Under the pieces are notes generated by a model. It saw only the letters and a program-made list of their open reading frames with translations, searched no databases and was not told the origin of the DNA. This document shows positions 8,671 to 17,914 of a stretch of 64,000 nucleotides of DNA, piece after piece. The translations under genes were made by a program, and so were the position numbers. Position 1 is the stretch's first letter, and each line of letters opens with the position of its first letter. Origin of the DNA: Mucilaginibacter mallensis (GTDB lineage: Bacteria > Bacteroidota > Bacteroidia > Sphingobacteriales > Sphingobacteriaceae); contig NZ_LT629740.1 of NCBI RefSeq assembly GCF_900105165.1, positions 4,650,001 through 4,714,000 on the forward strand. Reading direction: 5' to 3'.

Positions 8671-9450
8671 TTACCGAAACCAGTAAGCATAGCCGATTGA
8701 CGCGGTAGCTGCACCTGTGTTATTTTTACCATTGGCTGTACCTTTTTGAATATTCAGGAAGCCATAGTTGCCGCCCCCTTCAACAAAAACATAGCTATTT
8801 TTTAAATGGTACGCGAATCCCACATTACCTTCAATACCAAAGTTGGTAGTATTTAGCTGGCTTTTAATATCCTGGTTATTATTTAAATTTTGCTCTCCGT
8901 ATGGCAGTTCTTGTTTTCCACCGGCATCAGCATAAAAATTACTCGTCCCACTGGTTACCTGGTGCGCGTTGAGTAAAAAGCCAACAAACGGACCTGCATC
9001 AATATATACTCTCCATGGAGATTTCTCAGCAAAATTCCATCCGAATTTTGCCAGTATAGGTATCATCAAATAATTAAGCTTGGCTTCACTTTTAAAATTA
9101 GCATACAGATAAGTGGGCGCGGTACCTCCCTGAGCCTGAATTGCCTGAGCAATAGGGGCCGGGGTTGGCAATGCCTGGAAACCATCCTTTTTACCACCCT
9201 GCGATGAGTATTCAACCATAGGCTGTATAGAGAACAGATCGGAGAATTTAAACTCGGCAAATATACCGCCATCGGGGCCCGTTCTGGAACTATAACCCGT
9301 GTTCAATGGATTTTGCTGGCTGCCACCCGCAGTTAAATTAGGTATACTGATACCACCGCGTACACCTATGGCAACTGCATCCTGGGCACGGGCTTTTAAA
9401 CAAAGTACTAATAGACCAAATACTGATAAATAGAAAATTGATTTTTTCAT
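8671..9450 (-). CDS. Outer-membrane beta-barrel protein (porin/PorT-like family)
   Basis: A 259-residue protein with an N-terminal signal peptide (hydrophobic run residues 5-20, cleavage near ARAQD) and a mature part opening with AIGVRGGISIPNL, the usual first strand of Bacteroidota PorT-type barrels. Alternating strands continue to the C-terminus, which ends in an aromatic-basic strand (GYAYWFR) typical of BAM recognition. No enzymatic motif. Monocistronic, with its own terminator. The specific function is unknown; family members are mostly of unknown role. Confidence 0.8.
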   Translation of the reverse strand: MKKSIFYLSVFGLLVLCLKARAQDAVAIGVRGGISIPNLTAGGSQQNPLNTGYSSRTGPDGGIFAEFKFSDLFSIQPMVEYSSQGGKKDGFQALPTPAPIAQAIQAQGGTAPTYLYANFKSEAKLNYLMIPILAKFGWNFAEKSPWRVYIDAGPFVGFLLNAHQVTSGTSNFYADAGGKQELPYGEQNLNNNQDIKSQLNTTNFGIEGNVGFAYHLKNSYVFVEGGGNYGFLNIQKGTANGKNNTGAATASIGYAYWFR

Positions 9451-9857
9451 AAGATACAGAATTTAAGGTTAATACAATTATGTCAATATCAAATTTACCT
9501 TTTTTACAACCTTTTGAAGTGAAAAAAACACCTAACATAAATTTTACATACGGGTTATAATTTCCAACAAGAAAAATGAAAGCAGGATTATAGCTTGTCC
9601 TGGTATCAAAAAACAACAGATATGGCCAATTAATGCAATCAATATTGCATATTTATCCATACAAAACATCTATTCATCGATACTTACTTTAAGCTACTAG
9701 AAAGTGTGTTATCTTTAAGCGAAATTTATAAATCAACAAACATTGCTTTTGGTATAGATGACAGGCTATAAGGTTAATTTTAATGGTATAGCTATATAAT
9801 AAATACAGAAAACCAATGTTAGTAAATGTTAGTATATCAGTACATTAATAACACTAT
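9451..9857. other. Intergenic region between divergent genes
   Basis: AT-rich spacer between the barrel-protein gene and the DTG-motif lipoprotein gene. It must hold both promoters, but I see no clean TAnnTTTG box, no tRNA and no coding frame with good character. Confidence 0.5.
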
Positions 9858-11009
9858 ATGAGAAAAAGATACGCTGCCCAAAATTTACTATTTATTTCAG
9901 CTGCAGTTGTGTTGTTTGCAATAACATCCTGTAAAAAAGACAGGACTACTACTAATAATAACACCCCTGTCACTGCTACACCCACAAAACTCGGTTTGTA
10001 CGAGGAAGCACAAACAGACAACGACACAGTTTACCGGGAAGTATTTATAACGGTAACACAAATTGGCACCCTAACTGTTCCTGATTCGTTATCCGACCAG
10101 GTATTTGATACTGGCTCAGGCGGGATGGTTATTGATGCCCACTATATTTTGCCTGCAAACATGATTACCTCTACAGGTTTTAACTTTACGGGCGATTCCA
10201 CGGTTGTAGATGGGATTACCATTACCAATCAGAAACACATAATTCAATATGGCGATGATAATAACAGCACAGCAACGGTGTCTGGCAACCTTTGTTATGC
10301 ATCCGTTACTATTGGCGTAACAAACGGTAATATTGTTGTTAAACGCCTGCCTTTTTATATGTATTATAAATCAGTTGACAACAATGGTAAGGCCCTCCCT
10401 CCGCATGAGTTTGATGTATTTGGCGCAAATTCCGGGTACGATGTTACTTTTCCAAACAATGCTTTTATTACCAGCCCCTTTAGTTATTTCGATCCCGGCA
10501 CCGGCTTAACAAAAGGATTTAAAATGGCTGCTTTAGGTACAGCTAATTTTTCAGATCAGAATGAAGTACCACTTACTCCTGATGTAATTACTTTAGGCTT
10601 AACTGCAGATGATCTTTCGTCTGCCTCGGGTTTTTCAATGAGCCAGCTTACTGAAAGCCCACCTTATGGCTACCAGCCTTATATTCCTGCAACCATAACT
10701 TATAACGGCACTATTGTTAATGATGCTAGTATATTATTTGATACAGGCACCAATGCCGACAATTACCTCGAAGATCCTTCATTAAACAGCAGAAATGCAG
10801 TAGTGCTTCCAACTAATGCTGCTGTATCAGTATCCACCACCTCTGGGTTTAAGTATGCTTATACCGTTGGTAAATTAGATAATCTTACTTATGTGGAAAA
10901 CCCTCAATATTCCGGTGTACCGGTTAGTATTTTCAGCCTTAACTTCTTTTTCGACAACGAGTATATGCTGGATTTTACCGATCATAAGCTAGGTGTAAAA
11001 AGTAACTAA
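9858..11009 (+). CDS. Lipoprotein with two pepsin-like DTG motifs (putative bilobal aspartic peptidase)
   Basis: A 383-residue protein with a lipoprotein signal (hydrophobic residues 9-21, lipobox ITSC at 22-25, followed by KKD). The mature part has two Asp-Thr-Gly motifs in the context expected of aspartic peptidases: VFDTGSGGMVID with D84 and ILFDTGTNADNY with D295. Two hydrophobic-hydrophobic-DTG motifs about 210 residues apart is the arrangement of bilobal pepsins, where the two Asp form one active site. The sequence also resembles bacterial DUF3443-type proteins with a single VDTGS motif (from memory). Activity is not proven; no inhibitory propeptide is obvious. It ends at a shared terminator opposite the L,D-transpeptidase gene. 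Confidence 0.65.
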   Translation: MRKRYAAQNLLFISAAVVLFAITSCKKDRTTTNNNTPVTATPTKLGLYEEAQTDNDTVYREVFITVTQIGTLTVPDSLSDQVFDTGSGGMVIDAHYILPANMITSTGFNFTGDSTVVDGITITNQKHIIQYGDDNNSTATVSGNLCYASVTIGVTNGNIVVKRLPFYMYYKSVDNNGKALPPHEFDVFGANSGYDVTFPNNAFITSPFSYFDPGTGLTKGFKMAALGTANFSDQNEVPLTPDVITLGLTADDLSSASGFSMSQLTESPPYGYQPYIPATITYNGTIVNDASILFDTGTNADNYLEDPSLNSRNAVVLPTNAAVSVSTTSGFKYAYTVGKLDNLTYVENPQYSGVPVSIFSLNFFFDNEYMLDFTDHKLGVKSN

Positions 11010-11031
11010 GAAATATTGACTATACCATTAA

Positions 11032-11063
11032 AAAAGGCTTTACTAACACCAGTAAAGCCTTTT
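11032..11063. terminator. Bidirectional Rho-independent terminator
   Basis: Stem AAAAGGCTTTACT / AGTAAAGCCTTTT with a 6-base loop between convergent genes; A and T runs on both sides. Confidence 0.9.
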
Positions 11064-11080
11064 CATTTTTAAAAAATTTA

Positions 11081-12718
11081 TTAATAAGTACCGTTTTGCT
11101 TCATCAGCATATCGGCCAGGCGGCCGTCAAGGTTATAAATATCTTTCCTGAAGTTTATTTTACCATCTCTGTCAACAAAAGCGGTTAAGTAAGCTATAAA
11201 AACCGGGATCTTATTATTCAGTGTTACATATTGCTCTTTACCTGTATGCATGGCAGCATTAATTTTTTGTGGGGTCCATTCTTTTCTTTGCTGAAGCAGG
11301 AAATCGGCCAGTTTTGCAGGCTCTTTAACCCTTATGCACCCATGACTGAAAGCCCTTGATGATTCCCCAAAAAGAGATTTTGAAGGTGTATCATGCAAAT
11401 AAATACTATAGCTATTCGGGAACAGAAATTTAACAAGTCCTAATGAATTTTCAGGACCAGGTTTTTGCCGCACATTAGGCAAGCCATTTACATAACCCGT
11501 TATCTGCATATTATGCTTGCTGATGTAGTTGGCGTTTTTGCGCATGCCGGGTATAACTTCATTCCGTACTATACTTTCAGGCACATTCCAGTATGGACTG
11601 AATACCACATATTTTATTTCGCCATAAAATACCGTAGTTTGATGAACCGACTGACCTACTACAACATTACAGCTCCATAATAAACTATCGTTATTATAAA
11701 CATGGAGCTTAAACTCAGGAATGTTTACGCCCAGGTAATCGCCTTTCATTGATGCAGGCAGCCAGCGGCTACGTTCCATGTTCACCAATATTTGTTTTAT
11801 GCGGCTTTTTAATGGCACATTCATTTCATTAATGGTTTCCCTGTTTACCAAACCATTAACCGGTAAACCAAGCCTGGTTTGGAACTGCTTAACGCCTGAG
11901 ACCAATTCGGCAGTAAACACATTAGTTGTAGTATCGCCTTTATAATCACCAAGCTTATATAACCGCTTTTTAATAGGCAATATTGCTGATAAAGAATCGC
12001 CCAGTTTTACAGATTTCACGGCAATTGTTATGGGCACCCATTTATCAGATGAATCCAGGTCCCTATATTTCTTAAGGTATGTCCTTAATAGCTCATATTG
12101 CCGGTAAACGGGTTCATTTGTTAATTGCTTAGTAGGTGTTTTTAACAAACTATCCAGATATTGATCGTATGAATCCTTTTCCCTAGGTAAAAACCATTTT
12201 GCCGATTTACTGGCATCAGTGCCCATGCCATGCCATATAAGGTTAGCCAGCATAAAATATTGCGAAGTAAGCATCAGTTCCACATCAGTTCGGGGTTGTT
12301 TTGAAGTGGTTTTTGTATTCAATCCATCCAATAACGAATCCAGCGCTTTTGCGTAGGGCGCTTTTTTATAAATACCATCGTTATCCAGGTTCATGATGCG
12401 GTTGGTTAAGTTACCGGCCTGCTCAATTAAGCTGCCGTTCTCAAACCAGGCATAAGCGTATTTTCTTTTCTGATAAAAATCTGTAACCTGACTTGCATAC
12501 GTTTTTAGGTCCGGATACTTTTTAAAGAAAGGCGTTAGCTGGGTACTATCAAAAACATCTGTTGAGTGTTGAGTGAAATTTCCGGGAATGGTTTTATCCA
12601 TATCCTGCGCCAAAGAATCAACCGGCTTGTGGGTTTTTACCTGCTGACCGCAGCTTACTAAAGATATACTATAAACTAAAATTAATAAAAGGAATAACCT
12701 TAAAGGAATGCATTTCAT
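11081..12718 (-). CDS. L,D-transpeptidase lipoprotein (YcbB/LdtD-like)
   Basis: A 545-residue protein that forms or edits 3-3 cross-links in peptidoglycan. It has a lipoprotein signal (hydrophobic run, lipobox LVSC near residue 23), a long helical scaffold region as in YcbB (LTPFFKKYPDL... YAWFENGSL), a peptidoglycan-binding-like segment (VKQFQTRLGLPVNGLVNRETINEMN) and a YkuD catalytic domain with the signature SHGCIRV, whose Cys is the nucleophile. Domain order and length match the large YcbB type, not the short YkuD type. Standing alone and shares a terminator with the convergent gene. Confidence 0.92.
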   Translation of the reverse strand: MKCIPLRLFLLLILVYSISLVSCGQQVKTHKPVDSLAQDMDKTIPGNFTQHSTDVFDSTQLTPFFKKYPDLKTYASQVTDFYQKRKYAYAWFENGSLIEQAGNLTNRIMNLDNDGIYKKAPYAKALDSLLDGLNTKTTSKQPRTDVELMLTSQYFMLANLIWHGMGTDASKSAKWFLPREKDSYDQYLDSLLKTPTKQLTNEPVYRQYELLRTYLKKYRDLDSSDKWVPITIAVKSVKLGDSLSAILPIKKRLYKLGDYKGDTTTNVFTAELVSGVKQFQTRLGLPVNGLVNRETINEMNVPLKSRIKQILVNMERSRWLPASMKGDYLGVNIPEFKLHVYNNDSLLWSCNVVVGQSVHQTTVFYGEIKYVVFSPYWNVPESIVRNEVIPGMRKNANYISKHNMQITGYVNGLPNVRQKPGPENSLGLVKFLFPNSYSIYLHDTPSKSLFGESSRAFSHGCIRVKEPAKLADFLLQQRKEWTPQKINAAMHTGKEQYVTLNNKIPVFIAYLTAFVDRDGKINFRKDIYNLDGRLADMLMKQNGTY

Positions 12719-12838
12719 AAGGAGTGTTTTTATTAAAGATATTAAATATTACTGAAGGTTAAGAGCTCACTGAACCTCCTCTCAACAATCGCGTTTTGTT
12801 TATTGCTACTAATAATTTGCTCTTTCATTTTACAATTT

Positions 12839-12922
12839 ATGAGAGCAAAACTGGTAGCAAATAAATGGAAAGCGTTGAATAAAGCCATCAACAAGATCTA
12901 TTTCCTAAATAATATTAAATGA
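12839..12922 (+). CDS. Possible 27-residue cationic micropeptide
   Basis: A short frame starting ATGAGAGCAAAA and ending TGA encodes 27 residues with one Arg, seven Lys and no acidic residue (MRAKLVANKW...). A TTTG and a TAATTTG-like box lie about 25-50 bp upstream, and the terminator at 12959-12994 lies 37 bp downstream, so a small transcript is plausible. Length alone makes chance likely; no family recognised. Confidence 0.25.
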   Translation: MRAKLVANKWKALNKAINKIYFLNNIK

Positions 12923-12958
12923 TCTGCCGGTATCAAAAACAATAAAAACCATTAACCC

Positions 12959-12994
12959 AAAAAGGCCTTTAGAAACAATCTAAAGGCCTTTTTG
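12959..12994. terminator. Rho-independent terminator of the tRNA-Ala gene
   Basis: Stem AAAGGCCTTTAGA / TCTAAAGGCCTT with loop AACAA and poly-T on either strand. It lies 10 bp past the tRNA 3' end. Confidence 0.9.
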
Positions 12995-13003
12995 TTATCA
13001 ATG

Positions 13004-13108
<105 letters not shown>

Positions 13109-13250
13109 AGGCATAATCGCAAAGTGGTTTTATCTTTTTTAAAGCATTCAATAGCAATGCATTGCATTATAGCTATTGATCCTTTAGAACTTTAAACGTG
13201 TTTTCTCTACTCACAAATAAACAAACATGCTGTGAGTGAAAAAATGAAGT

Positions 13251-13270
13251 TGCACGTACAATGCACGTAC
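13251..13270 (+). promoter_or_regulatory. Paired TGCACGTAC sites, left end (putative integrase arm sites)
   Basis: TGCACGTAC at 13251-13259 and again at 13262-13270, 11 bp apart (one helical turn). The same 8-bp core with the same 11-bp period occurs at the right end (29685, 29696). Confidence 0.6.
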
Positions 13271-13308
13271 AATTTAGTGCAAATCTAATCGCAAAAACAC
13301 TATGCGAT

Positions 13309-14466
13309 ATGGCAACAGTAAAGATTATTCTGGACAAAAGAAGGGCTAAAGCGGATGGAAGCTATCCCATTAATTTTCAGATTTGTCACCAAAGAAAAAC
13401 AACTACAAGAAGTAGTAAAATCAATGTTCTAGAGGTTGATTGGGATGATTCATCTAAATCAATTAAGAAATCCAATTGTTTACATAAATCATTAAACACG
13501 AAGCTAAAAAAAGAATTTGCAGATATCCAATCTCAACTCTTATTAGCAGACGACATTAAGGTGAAAGAATTCCTTACGCCAATAAAAGAACAAGTAGAGA
13601 TTATCGAAGTAAAAAAGACAATCTATCAATTTGCTCAAGAGCTTATCAATCAGTTAAGAATAGATAATAAAATTGGTAATGCCTGGGTCTATGAATCGAC
13701 TGTAAATGTGTTAAAGACCTTTCACACAACTGATGATCTTTATTTTGAAGCAATAGATTATCAATTTCTTACGCAATATAACAGCTTTCTTGTTAAAAGA
13801 GAGCTTAAGCACAATACAATATATCTCTATTTAAGAACGATCCGTATATTTTACAATAAAGCAATAAAATCAAAAATTGTAGATAAAGGATTATATCCAT
13901 TTGATGATTACAAACTCCGACCAGAGAAAACAAAGAAGCACTTAGACCACAATCCCAGCAATAATAGTATAGATAACTTAGCATTTCTTTGTTTTGATCA
14001 TCATGATCAATATGATACCAAAACGAGCCAAAGCAAGAACTTGAATATAATTGAAGTAAAGCATTATAAAAGAGAATTGAATAAATACATAAACGAAAGA
14101 TGGGGTGTTGAACTAGCAACTATAAAAGATTTAAATCACTATAATGGCATTTATTTGAATGACGGAGACTATGCAGGTGCTTCTTTAACAATACTTGCAC
14201 TTGACAACAATAAAGTTCAAATTAAGGGTTCGGCGGTATGGGGAAAAGGTAGGCCATATGGTCCGAACATTGGCGAATTAGACTTTATCTCAGAAATTGA
14301 CGATAACAAGATCAAATTTGAAGACCAATTGGATTATTTTAAGATTAGGATAGATATAACTCTATATGGCCATAAATTAAAGGTCGAAGAAAGTTACATG
14401 CCTCACCGTTTTGGCTATTTTGGCATGAATGTAAGTTTCGAAGGGGAGTATTATAAAAAACTATAA
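13309..14466 (+). CDS. Chimeric protein: tyrosine integrase N-terminus fused to an HNH-like fragment
   Basis: The ATG at 13309 gives the standard Bacteroidota integrase start (MATVKIILDKRRAKADGSYP). Residues 1-210 comprise the arm-binding domain and the SAM-like core-binding domain (YQFAQELINQLR... YLYLRTIRIFYNKAIKSKIV... YPFDDYKLRPEKTKK). Exactly where the catalytic domain should begin the sequence changes, at nucleotide 13939, to HLDHNPSNNSIDNLAFLCFDHHDQYD, an HNH/zinc-finger-like fragment, followed by about 120 residues of a beta-rich domain. None of the catalytic R, H-x-x-R or Tyr of the recombinase remains. The frame is uninterrupted. It cannot act as a recombinase; whether the fused protein has any role is unknown. 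The next gene starts 4 bp later. Confidence 0.8.
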   Translation: MATVKIILDKRRAKADGSYPINFQICHQRKTTTRSSKINVLEVDWDDSSKSIKKSNCLHKSLNTKLKKEFADIQSQLLLADDIKVKEFLTPIKEQVEIIEVKKTIYQFAQELINQLRIDNKIGNAWVYESTVNVLKTFHTTDDLYFEAIDYQFLTQYNSFLVKRELKHNTIYLYLRTIRIFYNKAIKSKIVDKGLYPFDDYKLRPEKTKKHLDHNPSNNSIDNLAFLCFDHHDQYDTKTSQSKNLNIIEVKHYKRELNKYINERWGVELATIKDLNHYNGIYLNDGDYAGASLTILALDNNKVQIKGSAVWGKGRPYGPNIGELDFISEIDDNKIKFEDQLDYFKIRIDITLYGHKLKVEESYMPHRFGYFGMNVSFEGEYYKKL

Positions 14467-14469
14467 CGT

Positions 14470-15156
14470 ATGACGGTAACTATAACGATTTTATGCTCGA
14501 TAATATCCGGGTTAGTTGTTTGGATTTGTCAACAGTTTTATTCAAATAATAAAGATAGGCGAACCAAAAACAATCTAAACGTTGTGAACCTATCAAGCTC
14601 TAAAAAGATTGTTACAAGTTCGATACTGATAGACTTAAAACCCGGAAGGAATCTCGAGTTAGCATTTGAGATGTTAGGCAAACCATTAAAAATAAACACT
14701 AAAGACTCGCAGGTTTTTACGAATAAGGAAATTCTGATTAATTCATACTTATTTGCAGTTAAAAACGCAAGAATCAAAATAACATCGAAGGACAAAACAG
14801 TTATTAATAGTATAACCATATTCCCTACAGATTCCTCATTTAGGTTGGAAGCTCATCCAAACCCAATGAATAATGAAACGATAACATTTAATCAATCCAA
14901 ACTCGACCGTCAAATTGACAAGGAATGGCAGCATACCGTTTTAGTTGCAAGGCATGATGAATCATTTGTACTGACCAAGTATATAGGAAATTCATTATAT
15001 ACTACTTATACATATTTTGGCGATATTCCTTTAGGATGGCGTAACTATAAAAAGATTCATAACACCAATGGATTTATTAACGGATTTATAAAAGGCATAT
15101 GCCTTTCAGATACAAAGGAGGATATTTATTATATATACGCTTATGAGTTACGCTAA
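14470..15156 (+). CDS. Membrane-anchored protein of unknown function (ETEC_3214-like?)
   Basis: A 228-residue protein with one N-terminal membrane segment (residues 3-20) and a short basic stretch after it (NNKDRRTKNN), so the bulk may be cytosolic or exported. The central part (FEMLGKPLKINTKDSQVFTNKEILINSYLFAV) vaguely recalls ETEC_3214-type proteins, but I would not assign it. It begins 4 bp after the chimeric gene and is probably co-transcribed with it. The pair may be the remains of the cargo gene that fused with the integrase. Confidence 0.6.
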   Translation: MTVTITILCSIISGLVVWICQQFYSNNKDRRTKNNLNVVNLSSSKKIVTSSILIDLKPGRNLELAFEMLGKPLKINTKDSQVFTNKEILINSYLFAVKNARIKITSKDKTVINSITIFPTDSSFRLEAHPNPMNNETITFNQSKLDRQIDKEWQHTVLVARHDESFVLTKYIGNSLYTTYTYFGDIPLGWRNYKKIHNTNGFINGFIKGICLSDTKEDIYYIYAYELR

Positions 15157-15380
15157 TTAAACATTGAGATAAAGCGAACTAAGCAAATGTATTTTAAATG
15201 TGAATAAACATCCTTCCTTGCGACCGACTTATTCGTGAGTATTACTACGATCTTTGCTAGTTTCAGAACTATTTTAAAGACGAATTTCAGGTTATAACTG
15301 CTTTCGCATGGCATAATTAAGCACTCAACCGGAAGTACCTTCCAATAGAGCATAAGCAAACTGTATTTCGGGAAGAATTT

Positions 15381-16403
15381 TTAAGAAAACAAAAGGCCAG
15401 TAAAGTAGGGTTCAATGTCTTTAGCGAGGAATATCTCAGCGTCCTGTATGATGGCTTTGGTGAGCACTTGGCGAGTCAGGGTGTCGAGTCTTTCAAGCAG
15501 GTCGATGAGTTTGGCAAGCGTTTGCTTTTTATCGGAAGCCTTTCCGTGGAAATAGTTGGAGCGAACAGTGTAAGCTTCTTTCATGAGTTTGTAAGTCTTG
15601 CGGCGTTGCTCCTGGTCAGTAGCGGCATAATAGGCGACCCGTTCGGCTATTTTATGAGATATCTCGTTGGAGTCGGTGGTGAACAGGCATTCGTAGGCAT
15701 TGATGTAAAGCGCGATCTTCAAAAGCGTGTCCATGGTGGTTCGGGCTGAGTGAATGAACTTGAAAGCACGCTCGATTCGGTTGGTTTGGTGGTAGTCAAA
15801 GTGTCCGGCATTGCCGATAAATAGGTTGGCATTATAATTGGCTTCGGGTAGGTCGAGATGATTTTCCGGCGAAGGATTTTCGCTGTTGTGCTTCATCAAC
15901 TCGTTTATCTTCATGGCTATATCCGCAGCTCGAGACCATTCTTCGGTGGTAAAGGTAATGTCGTTTATCTGTCGGTTTACAGTGTTGCTTAAGAGAGCAG
16001 GCCGGAGAACCGTGCAGTTGCTTTGATTTGTTTTTTCGGTATCGTTAATACGAATGTAGCATGCCTTAATATTGACATTATTGTCCCGGATGAACCAAAG
16101 AGAGGTATTCAACTGGTTGATTACGTCACACATTAGTGCACCGAAGTCCAGTAGATTAGGCATTTCGTCGTTTTCGCTTATTGGTAGTTCAAGGCACCAA
16201 AGACTGCTGTTTAGCAGTTCTGTAACGGAGGTTATACCCATTTGATCTGCAAAGGTTTGATCAACGAGACGGCGTAGGATGCTCTCTTTATTATAGGCGA
16301 GGTTCTTATCGGTGAGCAGGTGGAATTGTTCGTAAATTATATGAACGTTGGTTTGCGACGGGTCAAAGCCGGTGATGGGAACAATACAGATAACGGATTT
16401 CAT
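15381..16403 (-). CDS. HEPN (Apea-like) domain protein
   Basis: A 340-residue protein whose C-terminal third is an all-helical HEPN domain: LKIALYINAYECLFTTD, then EISHKIAERVAYYA, then the hallmark R-x4-H (RSNYFH, residues 281-286) inside AYTVRSNYFHGK, and a final helix. In ribonuclease-type HEPN proteins this R-x4-H is the active site; Apea-like members often occur in mobile and defence loci. The N-terminal two thirds are not recognised. It is transcribed divergently from an N6-methylase-like gene, with 211 bp between the start codons, suggesting a functional pair (inference). Confidence 0.75.
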   Translation of the reverse strand: MKSVICIVPITGFDPSQTNVHIIYEQFHLLTDKNLAYNKESILRRLVDQTFADQMGITSVTELLNSSLWCLELPISENDEMPNLLDFGALMCDVINQLNTSLWFIRDNNVNIKACYIRINDTEKTNQSNCTVLRPALLSNTVNRQINDITFTTEEWSRAADIAMKINELMKHNSENPSPENHLDLPEANYNANLFIGNAGHFDYHQTNRIERAFKFIHSARTTMDTLLKIALYINAYECLFTTDSNEISHKIAERVAYYAATDQEQRRKTYKLMKEAYTVRSNYFHGKASDKKQTLAKLIDLLERLDTLTRQVLTKAIIQDAEIFLAKDIEPYFTGLLFS

Positions 16404-16614
16404 GATATGAGATAAGGTAGACTAAGATAGTATTAATCTTCTCATAACAAAGTTGGCTGAGTCATCAGCATACAGCCACTTCGTTCTAAGGTAGTAGCAC
16501 ACAAATGGGTATCCTTTCAGGAGCCTCCACATTTGTTTAGCTCTCCACCTTGCTTTTATGCTGCTGTTCAGCAGTGAGTCGTTCGAGAATTCACTCGACA
16601 TAAAACTTACTGCT

Positions 16615-17343
16615 ATGACAGACTTCAAACAACTACTTACTGCTTTTGAACGCTTTGCCTATGGGCAATCTCTACACACTGCATTCACCGAACTACTTGA
16701 CTGGACATTGTTACCTTTTAAACAACACACCACAGCTGAGAAACAATCAATAGCACTCGAAACCTATCGAAAACATTCCAAAGTCAACCAATTAGTGCCA
16801 CTCATTACTCTCATTGGGGAGCTCTCAGAGGGCTTTGCAGACCCGCTGGGTGAACTATTTATGCAAGCTATATCAAGTGGCCACAATGGGCAATTTTTCA
16901 CTCCTACGCCAATATGTGAGATGATTTCAGCTATGAGCGTAGGTGAAACTTTAGATGATAACAAGACCGTATGCGATCCAGCTTGTGGGAGTGGTAGGAT
17001 GTTACTGGCTGCTGCTAAACTCAACCGGCATGCCCTACTTTATGGTGCAGATTTAGATATAACCTGTTGTAAGATGGCGCTGTTAAATATGTTGCTTAAT
17101 TCCTTACAAGGTGAGATTGCACACATGAATACGCTGAGCAATAAGTTTTACGTTGGCTACAAGCTGAATATTGCTCTTGTAAACGACTATCATTCACCTT
17201 ACTACATTGAATTTACCGAGCCGGAATTAAGTTATATATGGCTAAGGCCAATAAAGCAAAACAGTAACCCTGCCTTTAGTACACCGTTTGAACCGGTTAG
17301 TGCTTCACATCCAATAAATGGTATTCAAGGCAGTCTCTTTTGA
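16615..17343 (+). CDS. N6-adenine DNA methylase-like protein, short mobile-element type
   Basis: The ATG at 16615 gives a 242-residue protein (MTDFKQLLTAFERFAYG); a start at 16558 is possible but adds residues of poor character. It has the helical region found before HsdM-type methylases (GELFMQAISSGHNGQFFTPTPICEMISAM) and SAM-binding motif I (VCDPACGSGRMLL, D at residue 121). The catalytic motif NPPY/F does not appear where expected; the equivalent stretch reads NIALVNDYHSP. Similar short methylase-like proteins are common on Bacteroidota conjugative elements. It may bind SAM or DNA without methylating (inference). Confidence 0.8.
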   Translation: MTDFKQLLTAFERFAYGQSLHTAFTELLDWTLLPFKQHTTAEKQSIALETYRKHSKVNQLVPLITLIGELSEGFADPLGELFMQAISSGHNGQFFTPTPICEMISAMSVGETLDDNKTVCDPACGSGRMLLAAAKLNRHALLYGADLDITCCKMALLNMLLNSLQGEIAHMNTLSNKFYVGYKLNIALVNDYHSPYYIEFTEPELSYIWLRPIKQNSNPAFSTPFEPVSASHPINGIQGSLF

Positions 17344-17914
17344 ATGCAACAGTTGTCAATTAGCTTTGTTAATAAAGAACTCGTTCATTGCAGCAGCTTT
17401 GTTTGTTAGTATTGCTATAATTTTATCAGGCTTATCTTCAGTTGATTTAACTCCATAATTGTCACGGTCGCAATTACCACAATATGCTAAATTATATCGT
17501 TAGACCCATACATCTTTTTCATCTTTAGAAAGGAAGCCTTTAGTGGTAACATTAGCGGTTATCGGGAATGAGTTTCCAATAGTTTTAATAACATCTTGAA
17601 TCTTCGGAATATCTTTAATAGTATAATAAGGCTTATCACCTGATAAGATAGTTAGTGCTAAACTGATATCAAGACAAGATGGGATTAAAACATTGAAATC
17701 ATTCTGATATATGAGTTTTTGTTTTAATTCCAATCAAAAAAACCAGTCAATTTCTTTAACTTATATTTTATATAAATTACACCAAATAATAGGTTACTTT
17801 TATTATTTAACGTAAATTAAAAATAACGTTTTATTTTTTAAATGATTGGTTAATAAATTTCTATATTTAGAATGATAATTTATTAGACTTTCTTTTAATC
17901 CTAAACTTTAAAAA
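17344..17914. other. AT-rich spacer between methylase-like gene and the exported-peptide cluster
   Basis: Apart from a doubtful minus-strand frame (17500-17733) I see no gene. TATATTTA (one mismatch to the -7 box) lies about 55 bp before the gene at 17915 and is the best promoter candidate for the cluster. Confidence 0.4.
17500..17733 (-). CDS. Doubtful 77-residue protein or gene fragment
   Basis: The frame has a plausible amino-acid make-up (KQKLIYQNDFNVLIPSCLDI...) but no ATG; it opens at TTG immediately after an in-frame TGA. It could be the end of a decayed gene. No family recognised. Confidence 0.3.
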   Translation of the reverse strand: MELKQKLIYQNDFNVLIPSCLDISLALTILSGDKPYYTIKDIPKIQDVIKTIGNSFPITANVTTKGFLSKDEKDVWV

